Assembly (NCBI RefSeq): GCF_001435955.1
Contig: NZ_AYYT01000013.1
Coordinates: 1-52,529, forward strand
Reading direction: 5' to 3'
DNA length: 52,529 nucleotides
Source of the DNA: Ligilactobacillus salivarius DSM 20555 = ATCC 11741
GTDB taxonomy: Bacteria > Bacillota > Bacilli > Lactobacillales > Lactobacillaceae
Positions 22,613 to 29,752 of the stretch are shown piece after piece. Every line of letters starts with the position of its first letter. Within the stretch, counting starts at the first letter, position 1. Below the pieces are notes generated by a model, which saw only the letters and a program-made list of their open reading frames with translations, had not been told where the DNA came from and did not search any database. The position numbers were made by a program, and so were the translations under genes.

Positions 22613-22942
22613 ATGAAAATTAGTAATAAAGAGTTGAAAATTAGAGGACTTTCCTCAGAAGAAATTGCACAATTAGATATCATAGTAAAGAAGGAGAATT
22701 ACAGTTCTAGGAATGAATTTTTATTGAATGAGATTCGAAAAGTGATTCAAGGAAATTATAAATCAAATGAAGAAGAAATTTTAACAACATATTTGAAAGA
22801 AATTATTGTTACTAATAAAGAGTTAACCAAAAACTTAAAACATGTGTTGGAATCAAAAGAGAAGTTATTAGACGAAATTGATAAATTATCAGAAAAATAT
22901 GCCAGATTTTTAGAATATACAGATGAAGAGGGTAGAAATTAA
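22613..22942 (+). CDS. Ribbon-helix-helix relaxosome accessory protein
   Basis: A 109-residue protein. ATG 22613 is chosen over the GTG six codons upstream. The N-terminus (KELKIRGLSSEEIAQLDIIV, then NYSSRNEFLLNEIRKVI) fits a ribbon-helix-helix of the MobC-like accessory type, with a DNA-contacting strand around residues 5-11. The rest is a coiled coil. It begins the relaxosome operon directly after the iteron field, which makes it a good candidate to bind there. Confidence 0.7.
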   Translation: MKISNKELKIRGLSSEEIAQLDIIVKKENYSSRNEFLLNEIRKVIQGNYKSNEEEILTTYLKEIIVTNKELTKNLKHVLESKEKLLDEIDKLSEKYARFLEYTDEEGRN

Positions 22943-22943
22943 G

Positions 22944-23288
22944 ATGCAAATAAATATAAAGAATATTCCAGAGGAAATATTGTCTGCTCTAAAGTTACAA
23001 GCTAAGGAAAGTAAAGCAGCTAATTTTTCTCAGTATATTATCGAAATTTTCAGATCAGCAATCGTTAATAATGGATTATCAATTTATGATTCTGAACTAG
23101 CAAATTTAGCTGTTGAGATTAAGAAACAACAAGCAAAAGTTACTCAATTTTTGACAGAAGAAAATATTGATAATCTTCGAATTATGGAAGAACTAAAAAT
23201 AGTACAGGATTTGGTTGAAGGTTGGATTGAATTTGATACTATTTCAGAAGTAATGGCTGAGGGTGAGCAGGGTAATGAAAAAGAATAA
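22944..23288 (+). CDS. Second ribbon-helix-helix protein
   Basis: A 114-residue protein starting at ATG 22944, one base after the previous stop. MQINIKNIPEEILSALKLQA plus NFSQYIIEIFRSAI is an Arc/CopG-like ribbon-helix-helix, and the remainder is helical and acidic. Two such proteins in tandem suggest a mixed complex on the iterons or oriT. Its last bases overlap the next gene. Confidence 0.7.
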   Translation: MQINIKNIPEEILSALKLQAKESKAANFSQYIIEIFRSAIVNNGLSIYDSELANLAVEIKKQQAKVTQFLTEENIDNLRIMEELKIVQDLVEGWIEFDTISEVMAEGEQGNEKE

Positions 23289-24003
23289 AAGTATAATCGC
23301 GATTCTAATAGTTATCTTAATAATTTTAGTACAACCGAATGTTTGGCAGAAAGTAAGAGATATGTTTACTATTAGAGATTTTAAAACTCAACTAGGAATT
23401 ATAGATACCAATGGCAAAGTTATGTCCAAAGAAACAAACAAAAGATTGAGTGAACAAGACTATAATAATGAATTAATCATAGTGGTAAATCAAAACCAAT
23501 CTGACTTAAATGTGAAAGATTTACAGCAATCTAAATTAAAGTATGAATTAAAGGATAAAGATTTATTGAATAGGTCAAGAGGCGGAAAAATAATATTCAA
23601 CAAAAATATGCTTCCTCAATCAAGTATTACAGAAACAAATATGAGAATTGCAGGGTGGAATAAGACAGTAGAAAAAAATCAGAAAGTTTGGACTAAAGAG
23701 ATGGTTATACCAATAAAAGATGGGAAAGAGATTCCTAAAAATAATACTTTTGTTTCGACTAGAGATCTGAGTAAAAAATTAGCCGAGTATCAGAAAAAAA
23801 TTAGCGATTATATCAACCAAACAAATGATAGTGTAGGATATGAAGCAACTATAATTTATAACGGTGTAAATCCTATTCCATCAGGAGTGCATGTTCAAGC
23901 TAAAAGTATTGAAGATAATCAATTTCAATTTAATATTTATGTACTCAATCAGGAACATAATTACAATGTAAATCATTTAACAGGTAACGTGAAGAAAAAT
24001 TAG
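23275..24003 (+). CDS. Membrane-anchored EndA/NucA-fold protein lacking the catalytic motif
   Basis: A 242-residue protein with ATG 23275 (14 bases inside the previous gene). A membrane helix (about 6-20, SIIAILIVILIILVQ) is followed by a domain matching DNA/RNA non-specific endonucleases in order: GIIDTNGKV, LNRSRGGKIIFNKNMLPQ, AGWNK, then VGYEATIIYNGVNPIPSGV, FQFNIYVLNQEHNY and LTGNV. The DRGH-type segment with the catalytic His is replaced by WTKEMVIPI, with no His nearby. It therefore looks like a dead nuclease, possibly used as a DNA-binding or structural part of the transfer apparatus. Confidence 0.6.
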   Translation: MKKNKSIIAILIVILIILVQPNVWQKVRDMFTIRDFKTQLGIIDTNGKVMSKETNKRLSEQDYNNELIIVVNQNQSDLNVKDLQQSKLKYELKDKDLLNRSRGGKIIFNKNMLPQSSITETNMRIAGWNKTVEKNQKVWTKEMVIPIKDGKEIPKNNTFVSTRDLSKKLAEYQKKISDYINQTNDSVGYEATIIYNGVNPIPSGVHVQAKSIEDNQFQFNIYVLNQEHNYNVNHLTGNVKKN

Positions 24004-24025
24004 TACAATACGAGGAGAATTTAAC

Positions 24026-24487
24026 ATGGATAAGAATAGCAAAAATAAGAAATTTTTTTACATTAGACAAGATAGAGAGCAAAAATTAAATGAATTATAT
24101 AATAAATTTAAGAAAGAAGACAATGTTAAGTCATTTTCAGAATTTGGAAATAGAATGATTGACATACTATATGATCTTTTGATTACTCCTAAAGATACAC
24201 CACTTCAAGAAAGAATAGCAGAGCTAAAGAAGGTTAAAAACACTCAACTACAAAACATAGATGTCTTAGTTAGAAGCATACGTTCCAGTGAGAATATTAA
24301 TTTATATGTATTATTAGCTTTATATAATAAATTAACGGTTGAAGGTTGGCAGCCATCAGACTTGGAATCAATTACAGTTACATCTCAGAATGAAGAGCTA
24401 AATCAATTGTTAAAACAAATAGGAGATTTAGTTACACAAGACGCTGCTAGAGGCAAAGAAATTAAGGATTCACATAAAAAGAGTTAG
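24026..24487 (+). CDS. Helical protein of the relaxosome operon
   Basis: A 153-residue, charged, mostly helical protein behind GAGGAGAATTTAAC. The N-terminus (FFYIRQDREQKLNELYNKFK) has features of a DNA-binding strand-helix-helix, but the pattern is weak. It is cotranscribed with the relaxosome genes. The role is unknown; an accessory transfer protein is likely. Confidence 0.6.
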   Translation: MDKNSKNKKFFYIRQDREQKLNELYNKFKKEDNVKSFSEFGNRMIDILYDLLITPKDTPLQERIAELKKVKNTQLQNIDVLVRSIRSSENINLYVLLALYNKLTVEGWQPSDLESITVTSQNEELNQLLKQIGDLVTQDAARGKEIKDSHKKS

Positions 24488-24519
24488 AATAAAAATCGAA
24501 TAAATGAGGGGGAATTTAT

Positions 24520-25062
24520 GTGAGCAAGAAAAAAAGTAGAGAGTACTTAATGAAATTAAGAAAAATTTCAGATCAAGGGCTGATTGACCCTTTTGAAGGA
24601 GATTTAGGTGAATTTGATGGAGTCACTTTAAAATTTGTTGAACCAGTGTCAAAACTGATCTGTAAATATACAGGTAAACCGTATACTATCCAATGGCAAA
24701 GAAAGATTGAAGAAATGCGAGATCTTTATCAGAAATGGCAGATAGAAATGGCTAATAATTTTGAAGATGGTGAACGTAGAGGATATATTGTAAAAAAAGA
24801 AGATGTTAGGCGAAACAACGAACGAATTGAAACTTATTTGGAACTTGGTTTTGGTTTTAAGGATTTTGCAAAAAAAGTTGGTTATAGTGAGGGATCACTT
24901 AGAAATAAGTGGAATCGTACGGAGTTAGAAAAAGCACATAATCCATGTGTGATTAAAAATAATATCTTGAAGCCATTAAGTAAAAGTGGTAGTTCTCGAA
25001 TGGGACATAAAGTTAGTGTAGGTAAAAAATCTAGAATAACTGATATTTTATTAACTAGATAA
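24520..25062 (+). CDS. Basic DNA-binding protein of the relaxosome operon
   Basis: A 180-residue protein starting at GTG behind GAGGGGGAATTTAT. The middle is helical and charged. Residues about 110-132 (GFGFKDFAKKVGYSEGSLRN) look like a helix-turn-helix. The C-terminus is basic and disordered (SGSSRMGHKVSVGKKSR). It lies just ahead of the relaxase, so oriT binding is plausible but unproven. Confidence 0.65.
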   Translation: MSKKKSREYLMKLRKISDQGLIDPFEGDLGEFDGVTLKFVEPVSKLICKYTGKPYTIQWQRKIEEMRDLYQKWQIEMANNFEDGERRGYIVKKEDVRRNNERIETYLELGFGFKDFAKKVGYSEGSLRNKWNRTELEKAHNPCVIKNNILKPLSKSGSSRMGHKVSVGKKSRITDILLTR

Positions 25063-25100
25063 TAAGTTAGCAAATAGCTAGTTAGATAGAAGGTGATAGA

Positions 25101-27497
25101 TTGGAACAAAAAACTTCTCCAGCTATAACATTTATGATTCAATATCGAAAACCAGATCCAGGACATGTTAATTATACAAACCGAAAAAATGCCGTAGATA
25201 TAGATAATGAATTAGGAATCCAACGTTCAGACGAGTATAGTCAAGAATTGATTCAAGAGATTAATCAAGAATTACCTGAAATGGACTTAGATTTTGAAGA
25301 TTATGTTGATTATATGAATCGGGGATATGCAACTAAAAATAAAGATGATGAATTAACAACTATGTTTACTGCTACAGAGAATAATGCACCTAAAATAAGG
25401 CTTAAAGAAACTAAGGATAAATTAAAACAGGCATATAAAAATAATTCTTTGATGTGGCAAGGCGTAGTTTCGTTTGATAATGAATTTTTAGCTAAACAAG
25501 GGTTGTATGATCCTGAAACAGGTAAGGTAAATCAAAGAGCAATTAAAGAAACAATTAGGCAAGCTATGCCTGCTTTAATACAACGAGAAGAACTATCTGA
25601 TACTGCTTTTTGGTGGGGGAATATCCATTTGAACACTAGACATGTACATGTTCATTTAGGACTTTCAGAGATAGAGTCTAATCGGCCCAAAGTATACTTT
25701 GCTCCACGAGATCAGATGGAATATAAAGGGGCTTTTTCACAAAAAACAATTAAAGCCTTTAAAAGTGCCATTTATCATGAAATTTTGAATGACCAAGAAA
25801 AGAAAAGGTTACTTCGTCAAGAACAAAAAATAGGCGTATTTAAGCAAAGTTTAACTGATAATATTGAGAACTCAGTTAATAATAAGTATGACTATAAAGC
25901 TAAATTCTTCTTAGAACAAGCCTATAACCATTTACCACAAAATAAAAAAATACGTTATCGTTCTAATGCTAAGGACTTCAAAGTAGCTAAATTATATCTT
26001 AACAAGTATGTAGAACACTTTTTAAAACATGGTGGAAAAGAAGATTATGACGCTTTTAAACAAGAAACCAGAGATTATTTAGCTAATTACAAACAAGCTT
26101 ATACAAGTGAAGAGGAAGGGCGTGAGTATGAGAAAAGAACTAAAGACTGGCTAAATAACGAAAAGATAACCATTGCTGAAACTAAAGGCTTTAATTTGGA
26201 TGATTTAGTTGAAAAACGTATGCAAGATTTACATGATAGGTTAGGTAGTAAGGTTTTAAATTATCTGCAGTCTAATCCTCCAGGAGATACAGAAATTTTG
26301 CCGCCTAATTTAAGTAGATTCTCTAAAAGCAATCAAAAGATGGCCAAAAATCAGTTGCCAGAAGTAAGTACAATTTATACAAAGAGACAATGGGACTGGT
26401 TAGGATATGAAATACCAGAAAAAGCTCAGCCAATAGCTATTGTTAAACCTAATAATAATCCTGATATTAATAAAAGGTATATTGAAGAAAAATACTGGGA
26501 TATTAGTCAGGTTAAACTAAAGAAAAACTTAAATTCGAAGCCGAAGATAAAGCTTTATCAGGCCCTATGGTTAACTACAGAAGAATTAGAACAATTGGTT
26601 GATGGAAGTAAAGATCGTAAGCTAACTAGCCTTGAAAAACAAGAATTTGGTGTTTATAGATACGCAATTAAAGTTAAGAATATGCAAGAAAGACAAGTAG
26701 AAATCAATGATCGAATGGATATTTTAAAAGCTTACCAACCATTGACTACTGATAAACCGTTGATTGATTATAAGATGCAACAATACAAAGAACTAGAGGA
26801 ATTGTTAGAAATTAGATTAAAGCCAAAGTATAAGCAGAATAATACCGAAAAAAGGCAACTTGAAAAATTAACTAATAGACATTTAGATGTTGTTAAAGTT
26901 CCAATTACTAAAGTTGATAAAACTGTATATTTAGCGAGAAAAAACACTTTGTCTACGGAGCTTAAACTGGCAAATCAAGCTCAAAGTGATACAACCTTTA
27001 GTTTGGTTTATGGGTCAAAAACTACGAAAAAGCAATATTTAAACAGGTTGACACAGGAACAAGAAGTTTTAAAAACTAAGTATGAAATTTATCAACGTAA
27101 TGAACAGATAAAAAATGAGGTAGATGAGAATAAAATTTCTGATTTAAAAAAAGAAAATGGCCAAGATTTTGGGAAATTAAAAGTGCTATATCAGAAGTTA
27201 GATCCAGAAAGTGATAGGCAAACAAATAATTTTGATTTTGATAATTTTAATTTGAAAGATTCTGAAATTCATAGACAAGTAAGGTCTAGTCAACAAAAAG
27301 AAAGTGAGACTTTCAAACAAGAAAGATCACAATTTAGCTATAAACCCTTTAGTCCACATATGATTAGTTCAGCACATCTAATGCTTAAAGCAAATGGTAG
27401 AGAACAAATTGAAGCAGCTAAGAAGAAGTGGCGAGATGATGATCGAACGGAAAAAGAACGTCAAAGAGAAGAAAGAAAGCGTGGTAGGAGTATCTAA
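25101..27497 (+). CDS. MobP2/MobL-type relaxase
   Basis: A 798-residue protein starting at TTG behind AGAAGGTGATAGA. Near the N-terminus VNYTNRKNAVDID carries the likely nicking tyrosine (Y25). WWGNIHLNTRHVHVHLGLSE (about 172-190) is the metal-binding HxHxH motif typical of MobP relaxases. The C-terminal two thirds are helical and charged with no clear helicase motif. The enzyme cuts oriT and leads the strand to the VirD4 coupling protein. It ends the relaxosome operon. The family call is confident; the subfamily is from resemblance. Confidence 0.85.
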   Translation: MEQKTSPAITFMIQYRKPDPGHVNYTNRKNAVDIDNELGIQRSDEYSQELIQEINQELPEMDLDFEDYVDYMNRGYATKNKDDELTTMFTATENNAPKIRLKETKDKLKQAYKNNSLMWQGVVSFDNEFLAKQGLYDPETGKVNQRAIKETIRQAMPALIQREELSDTAFWWGNIHLNTRHVHVHLGLSEIESNRPKVYFAPRDQMEYKGAFSQKTIKAFKSAIYHEILNDQEKKRLLRQEQKIGVFKQSLTDNIENSVNNKYDYKAKFFLEQAYNHLPQNKKIRYRSNAKDFKVAKLYLNKYVEHFLKHGGKEDYDAFKQETRDYLANYKQAYTSEEEGREYEKRTKDWLNNEKITIAETKGFNLDDLVEKRMQDLHDRLGSKVLNYLQSNPPGDTEILPPNLSRFSKSNQKMAKNQLPEVSTIYTKRQWDWLGYEIPEKAQPIAIVKPNNNPDINKRYIEEKYWDISQVKLKKNLNSKPKIKLYQALWLTTEELEQLVDGSKDRKLTSLEKQEFGVYRYAIKVKNMQERQVEINDRMDILKAYQPLTTDKPLIDYKMQQYKELEELLEIRLKPKYKQNNTEKRQLEKLTNRHLDVVKVPITKVDKTVYLARKNTLSTELKLANQAQSDTTFSLVYGSKTTKKQYLNRLTQEQEVLKTKYEIYQRNEQIKNEVDENKISDLKKENGQDFGKLKVLYQKLDPESDRQTNNFDFDNFNLKDSEIHRQVRSSQQKESETFKQERSQFSYKPFSPHMISSAHLMLKANGREQIEAAKKKWRDDDRTEKERQREERKRGRSI

Positions 27498-27513
27498 CTA
27501 GAATCTATTTTTG

Positions 27514-27562
27514 ATGAGTCTAGTAATTGTCGAAGGTTGCTAGACTATAAGCGTGGATTTTT
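27514..27562 (+). terminator. Two stacked hairpins after the relaxase
   Basis: AGTCTAG and CTAGACT form a 7-bp stem around a 16-base loop. Directly after it comes GCGTGGATTTTTTTCACGC, a 5-bp stem with a T-rich loop. They probably end the relaxosome transcript. Confidence 0.5.
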
Positions 27563-27597
27563 TTCACGCACTTTTCAAATTTGTAAAACACTCTCTT

Positions 27598-27650
27598 GCC
27601 CTAGATGTAAAGATTTGAATATTCAGGTAGATTTGAGGCTATCCTGGGGC
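27598..27650 (+). promoter_or_regulatory. Structured RNA module in the leader of a small gene
   Basis: GCCCTAG (27598) pairs with CTGGGGC (27644). Inside lie AGATTTGA and a hairpin GTAG-ATTTGAGG-CTAT. This is the same module as the domains of the large RNA at 9061, 9216 and 9496 and that at 28526. Here it sits about 25 bases before a ribosome site, so it may control the next gene. Confidence 0.5.
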
Positions 27651-27678
27651 TTTAAAATAAATTGAAAGGAAGATGAGA

Positions 27679-27807
27679 ATGGAAACAAAATTTTTTCTAA
27701 TAGATACCAAAATGGACAATATTTGGACAAACATAATTATAGCTGCTAATTCATTAGAAGAGGCGGAAGCAAAAGTAAAGGAAATGCAGAGTAAGAAGAA
27801 TAGTTAA
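27679..27807 (+). CDS. Small protein (42 residues)
   Basis: ATG 27679 behind GAAAGGAAGATGAG. The product begins METKFFLIDTKMDNIWTNII and ends in an acidic-basic helix. An in-frame ATG two codons upstream is possible. The structured module lies in its leader. The function is unknown. Confidence 0.5.
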   Translation: METKFFLIDTKMDNIWTNIIIAANSLEEAEAKVKEMQSKKNS

Positions 27808-27812
27808 AATCG

Positions 27813-27913
27813 AAGTGTAAAAATAGTCTAACTATAATAAATTTAGTATTTAACATCAGTTGAATCAGGAAAAATTAAATAGATAAACTGGTTCAAAGTG
27901 TAAAGATAGTCTA
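27813..27913 (+). repeat. Pair of 18-base direct repeats
   Basis: AAGTGTAAAAATAGTCTA (27813) and AAGTGTAAAGATAGTCTA (27896) differ at one base, 83 bases apart, just upstream of the next gene. They may be operator sites. Confidence 0.45.
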
Positions 27914-27928
27914 TGAGAGGGGGATAAT

Positions 27929-28249
27929 ATGAACGAAAACATTAAGGCTATGGTTTCAGAATTAAAAAGAGAGTTTCCAGATAATTATGGTAATGGCACT
28001 AAAGGCTTATATTTTGAAATAAGTGATAATCATTATTTTGAATATGGTGTAGATAAAGAATTTACAGAACAGCATTTTAGCGATATTTGGATTAGATATA
28101 AAGGAAATGGATTTAAAATTATATATGAAAATGATTTGGAATGTGAAATTGAAACAGAGTATTACCCCAATTTAGAAAATTTAGAAGCAATTGGAAGAAT
28201 TATTAATATAGTAGGTAAAAATTTAAGTAAGATAAATTTTGATTATTAA
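27929..28249 (+). CDS. Acidic hypothetical protein
   Basis: A 106-residue acidic protein behind GAGAGGGGGATAAT. It begins MNENIKAMVSELKREFPDNY and has GLYFEISDNHYFEYGVDKEF, an alpha/beta domain rich in aromatic and acidic residues similar in style to the cassette proteins. No leader repeat precedes it. The function is unknown. Confidence 0.6.
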   Translation: MNENIKAMVSELKREFPDNYGNGTKGLYFEISDNHYFEYGVDKEFTEQHFSDIWIRYKGNGFKIIYENDLECEIETEYYPNLENLEAIGRIINIVGKNLSKINFDY

Positions 28250-28284
28250 TTAAGTTGCTTTGACCTTAATAAGTCACTAAACTG

Positions 28285-28590
28285 TTAATATCGTTTGATG
28301 AATATACATTCATGAATTAGGATCTCTTATAAACGATATAGACTTAGTACTCGTAAAAAAGTGCTAAGCCATAAGTAGCAAAATTACTCAACAAATAATC
28401 TACTTAGGCAATTTTGTTACTGAAGGATTTATCCTTTTTAACTACTGTTACAGGAAAGAATAATTTCAAGGAAGTGAAAACGACCTTCTCTTTTATTAGA
28501 ATACACACAAATAACCTGTAACATTGCCTTGTATCTGCATGATTTGAGACAGTCTTACGCTTTTGAGGACGTAGCAAGGCTTATTTTTAG
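28285..28590 (+). ncRNA. Second structured RNA related to the 9-kb RNA
   Basis: Helices include a perfect ATATCGTTT/AAACGATAT (28288/28331), CTTAGTAC/GTGCTAAG (28343/28361), GTTACAGG/CCTGTAAC (28447/28515), AAGG/CCTT (28468/28484) and GCCTTG/CAAGGC (28526/28575). The last 140 bases match the 3' domain of the large RNA in fold, with compensating changes (GTTGCAAGG/CCTTGCAAC there), and end with the same GATTTGA/TTTGAGG module. It may be a shorter homologue or a truncated copy. Confidence 0.55.
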
Positions 28591-28702
28591 GTGTATGTTG
28601 AGCCTTACATTGACTTTTTATACAGTTAGTATTTATAATATAACTACCGAGAAAACACTTTTTTATTTTTATATTTGTAAAGCTATTTACATTATCAATT
28701 CA

Positions 28703-28731
28703 ATCTAGTCTATATTAGGCTAGATTTTTTT
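28703..28731 (+). terminator. Intrinsic terminator
   Basis: ATCTAGTC-TATATTA-GGCTAGAT followed by TTTTTT, downstream of the second structured RNA. The bases between the RNA and this hairpin hold no gene that I can see. Confidence 0.75.
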
Positions 28732-28820
28732 AATTATTGACGTTATATATGCTTATGCTCTAAAATGAGTGTACATTTATTTATCGTTATTACAACTACG
28801 AAACAGTCTTTTCTATTTTG

Positions 28821-28849
28821 ATCCAGCCTATTTTTAGGTTGGATTTTTT
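28821..28849 (+). terminator. Second intrinsic terminator
   Basis: ATCCAGCCTA-TTTT-TAGGTTGGAT followed by TTTTTTA, insulating the next transcription unit. Confidence 0.8.
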
Positions 28850-28907
28850 ATTTGAGTATGTAATATCTATGGTATAGTATAAAGAAAAGAGTATGGAGGC
28901 AGGAGTT

Positions 28908-29303
28908 ATGGTTAAAAAATTAGTATTCCCTGGTGAAGATATTAATAATTTTGATTTTGAAGCATTATGGGACGTAGCAGAAATGAATGATGATGAAAAA
29001 AGTTTTACTTACGCTGGCACAGGCAAAAATGAAGGCCTACAATTTACATTAGGCTATAAAAGTAGACCTGAAGAGTATGAAAGAGTTAAAAAAATTCATT
29101 TAGAAGATATTGAACATAATAAAAAAATATTTGCTAAAGAATTAAGTGAACATAAAATTTCTGAAGACGAGTATAAAGAAAAATTAAAAAAAGCCAGCGT
29201 AGTTGCTGATTTTATTCCAGAGTTCTTTTTAGACGAAGATTATTTGGAAGAAGAGGATTTAGCTTCCCCAGCTGGTAGTGCTGATAGTCCTGACTTTTTC
29301 TAA
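28908..29303 (+). CDS. Acidic protein of unknown function
   Basis: A 131-residue acidic protein. ATG 28908 is chosen because GGAGGCAGGAG lies just before it; the upstream ATG would put that site inside the gene. It begins MVKKLVFPGEDINNFDFEAL, has a charged helical middle and ends in an acidic, Ala/Ser-rich tail (EEEDLASPAGSADSPDFF) like tails that bind partner proteins, for example on single-strand binding proteins. A -10-like TATAGT lies near 28873. Confidence 0.6.
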   Translation: MVKKLVFPGEDINNFDFEALWDVAEMNDDEKSFTYAGTGKNEGLQFTLGYKSRPEEYERVKKIHLEDIEHNKKIFAKELSEHKISEDEYKEKLKKASVVADFIPEFFLDEDYLEEEDLASPAGSADSPDFF

Positions 29304-29382
29304 TTACATATAATTATATGATTTAAACTTCTTATGATTAGTTTGACCACTAATTGTAAGAAGTTTTTGTTTACCCTAATTG

Positions 29383-29422
29383 CTGTCATCAAAATAGAGA
29401 TTTTCAAAATTTAAATTACACT
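29383..29422 (+). promoter_or_regulatory. Conjugation-type promoter before the LtrC-like operon
   Basis: CTGTCATCAAAATAG box at 29383, -10-like TACACT at 29417, 34 bases apart. The next ATG is at 29453. Confidence 0.65.
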
Positions 29423-29452
29423 CAGTACATAAAATGAATGGGAGTGATTTAA

Positions 29453-29752
29453 ATGGCAGAAAATAATAATCCTATATTAAAAAGTTTCATTACTTTAAAT
29501 ACAGAGGATTCAGAAGTAGTAGACGCAATAAGCAACCCAATTATTGATAGTAGTGATGAATCAGTGAATGGGGACTTTGTTAAAGAAGAATTTAATGCAG
29601 AGCGTTTTGCTGCTGAGTTAAGTCGCTTAAACAAAGAATATCAAGCAGCAGATAATAGTTCCTACAATCAAGGAGTAAGAGATATTTTAGCGGAGATCAT
29701 TTATGAATTTCATTGTGATCTTGGACAACCTGAAGAGGAGGTGCAAGATTAA
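29453..29752 (+). CDS. Small acidic protein translated with the LtrC-like protein
   Basis: A 99-residue acidic protein behind GGGAGTGATTTAA. It begins MAENNNPILKSFITLNTEDS and ends in an EEEVQD tail. Its stop shares a base with the ATG of the next gene, so the two are translationally coupled. The function is unknown; a partner of the following giant protein is likely. Confidence 0.65.
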   Translation: MAENNNPILKSFITLNTEDSEVVDAISNPIIDSSDESVNGDFVKEEFNAERFAAELSRLNKEYQAADNSSYNQGVRDILAEIIYEFHCDLGQPEEEVQD

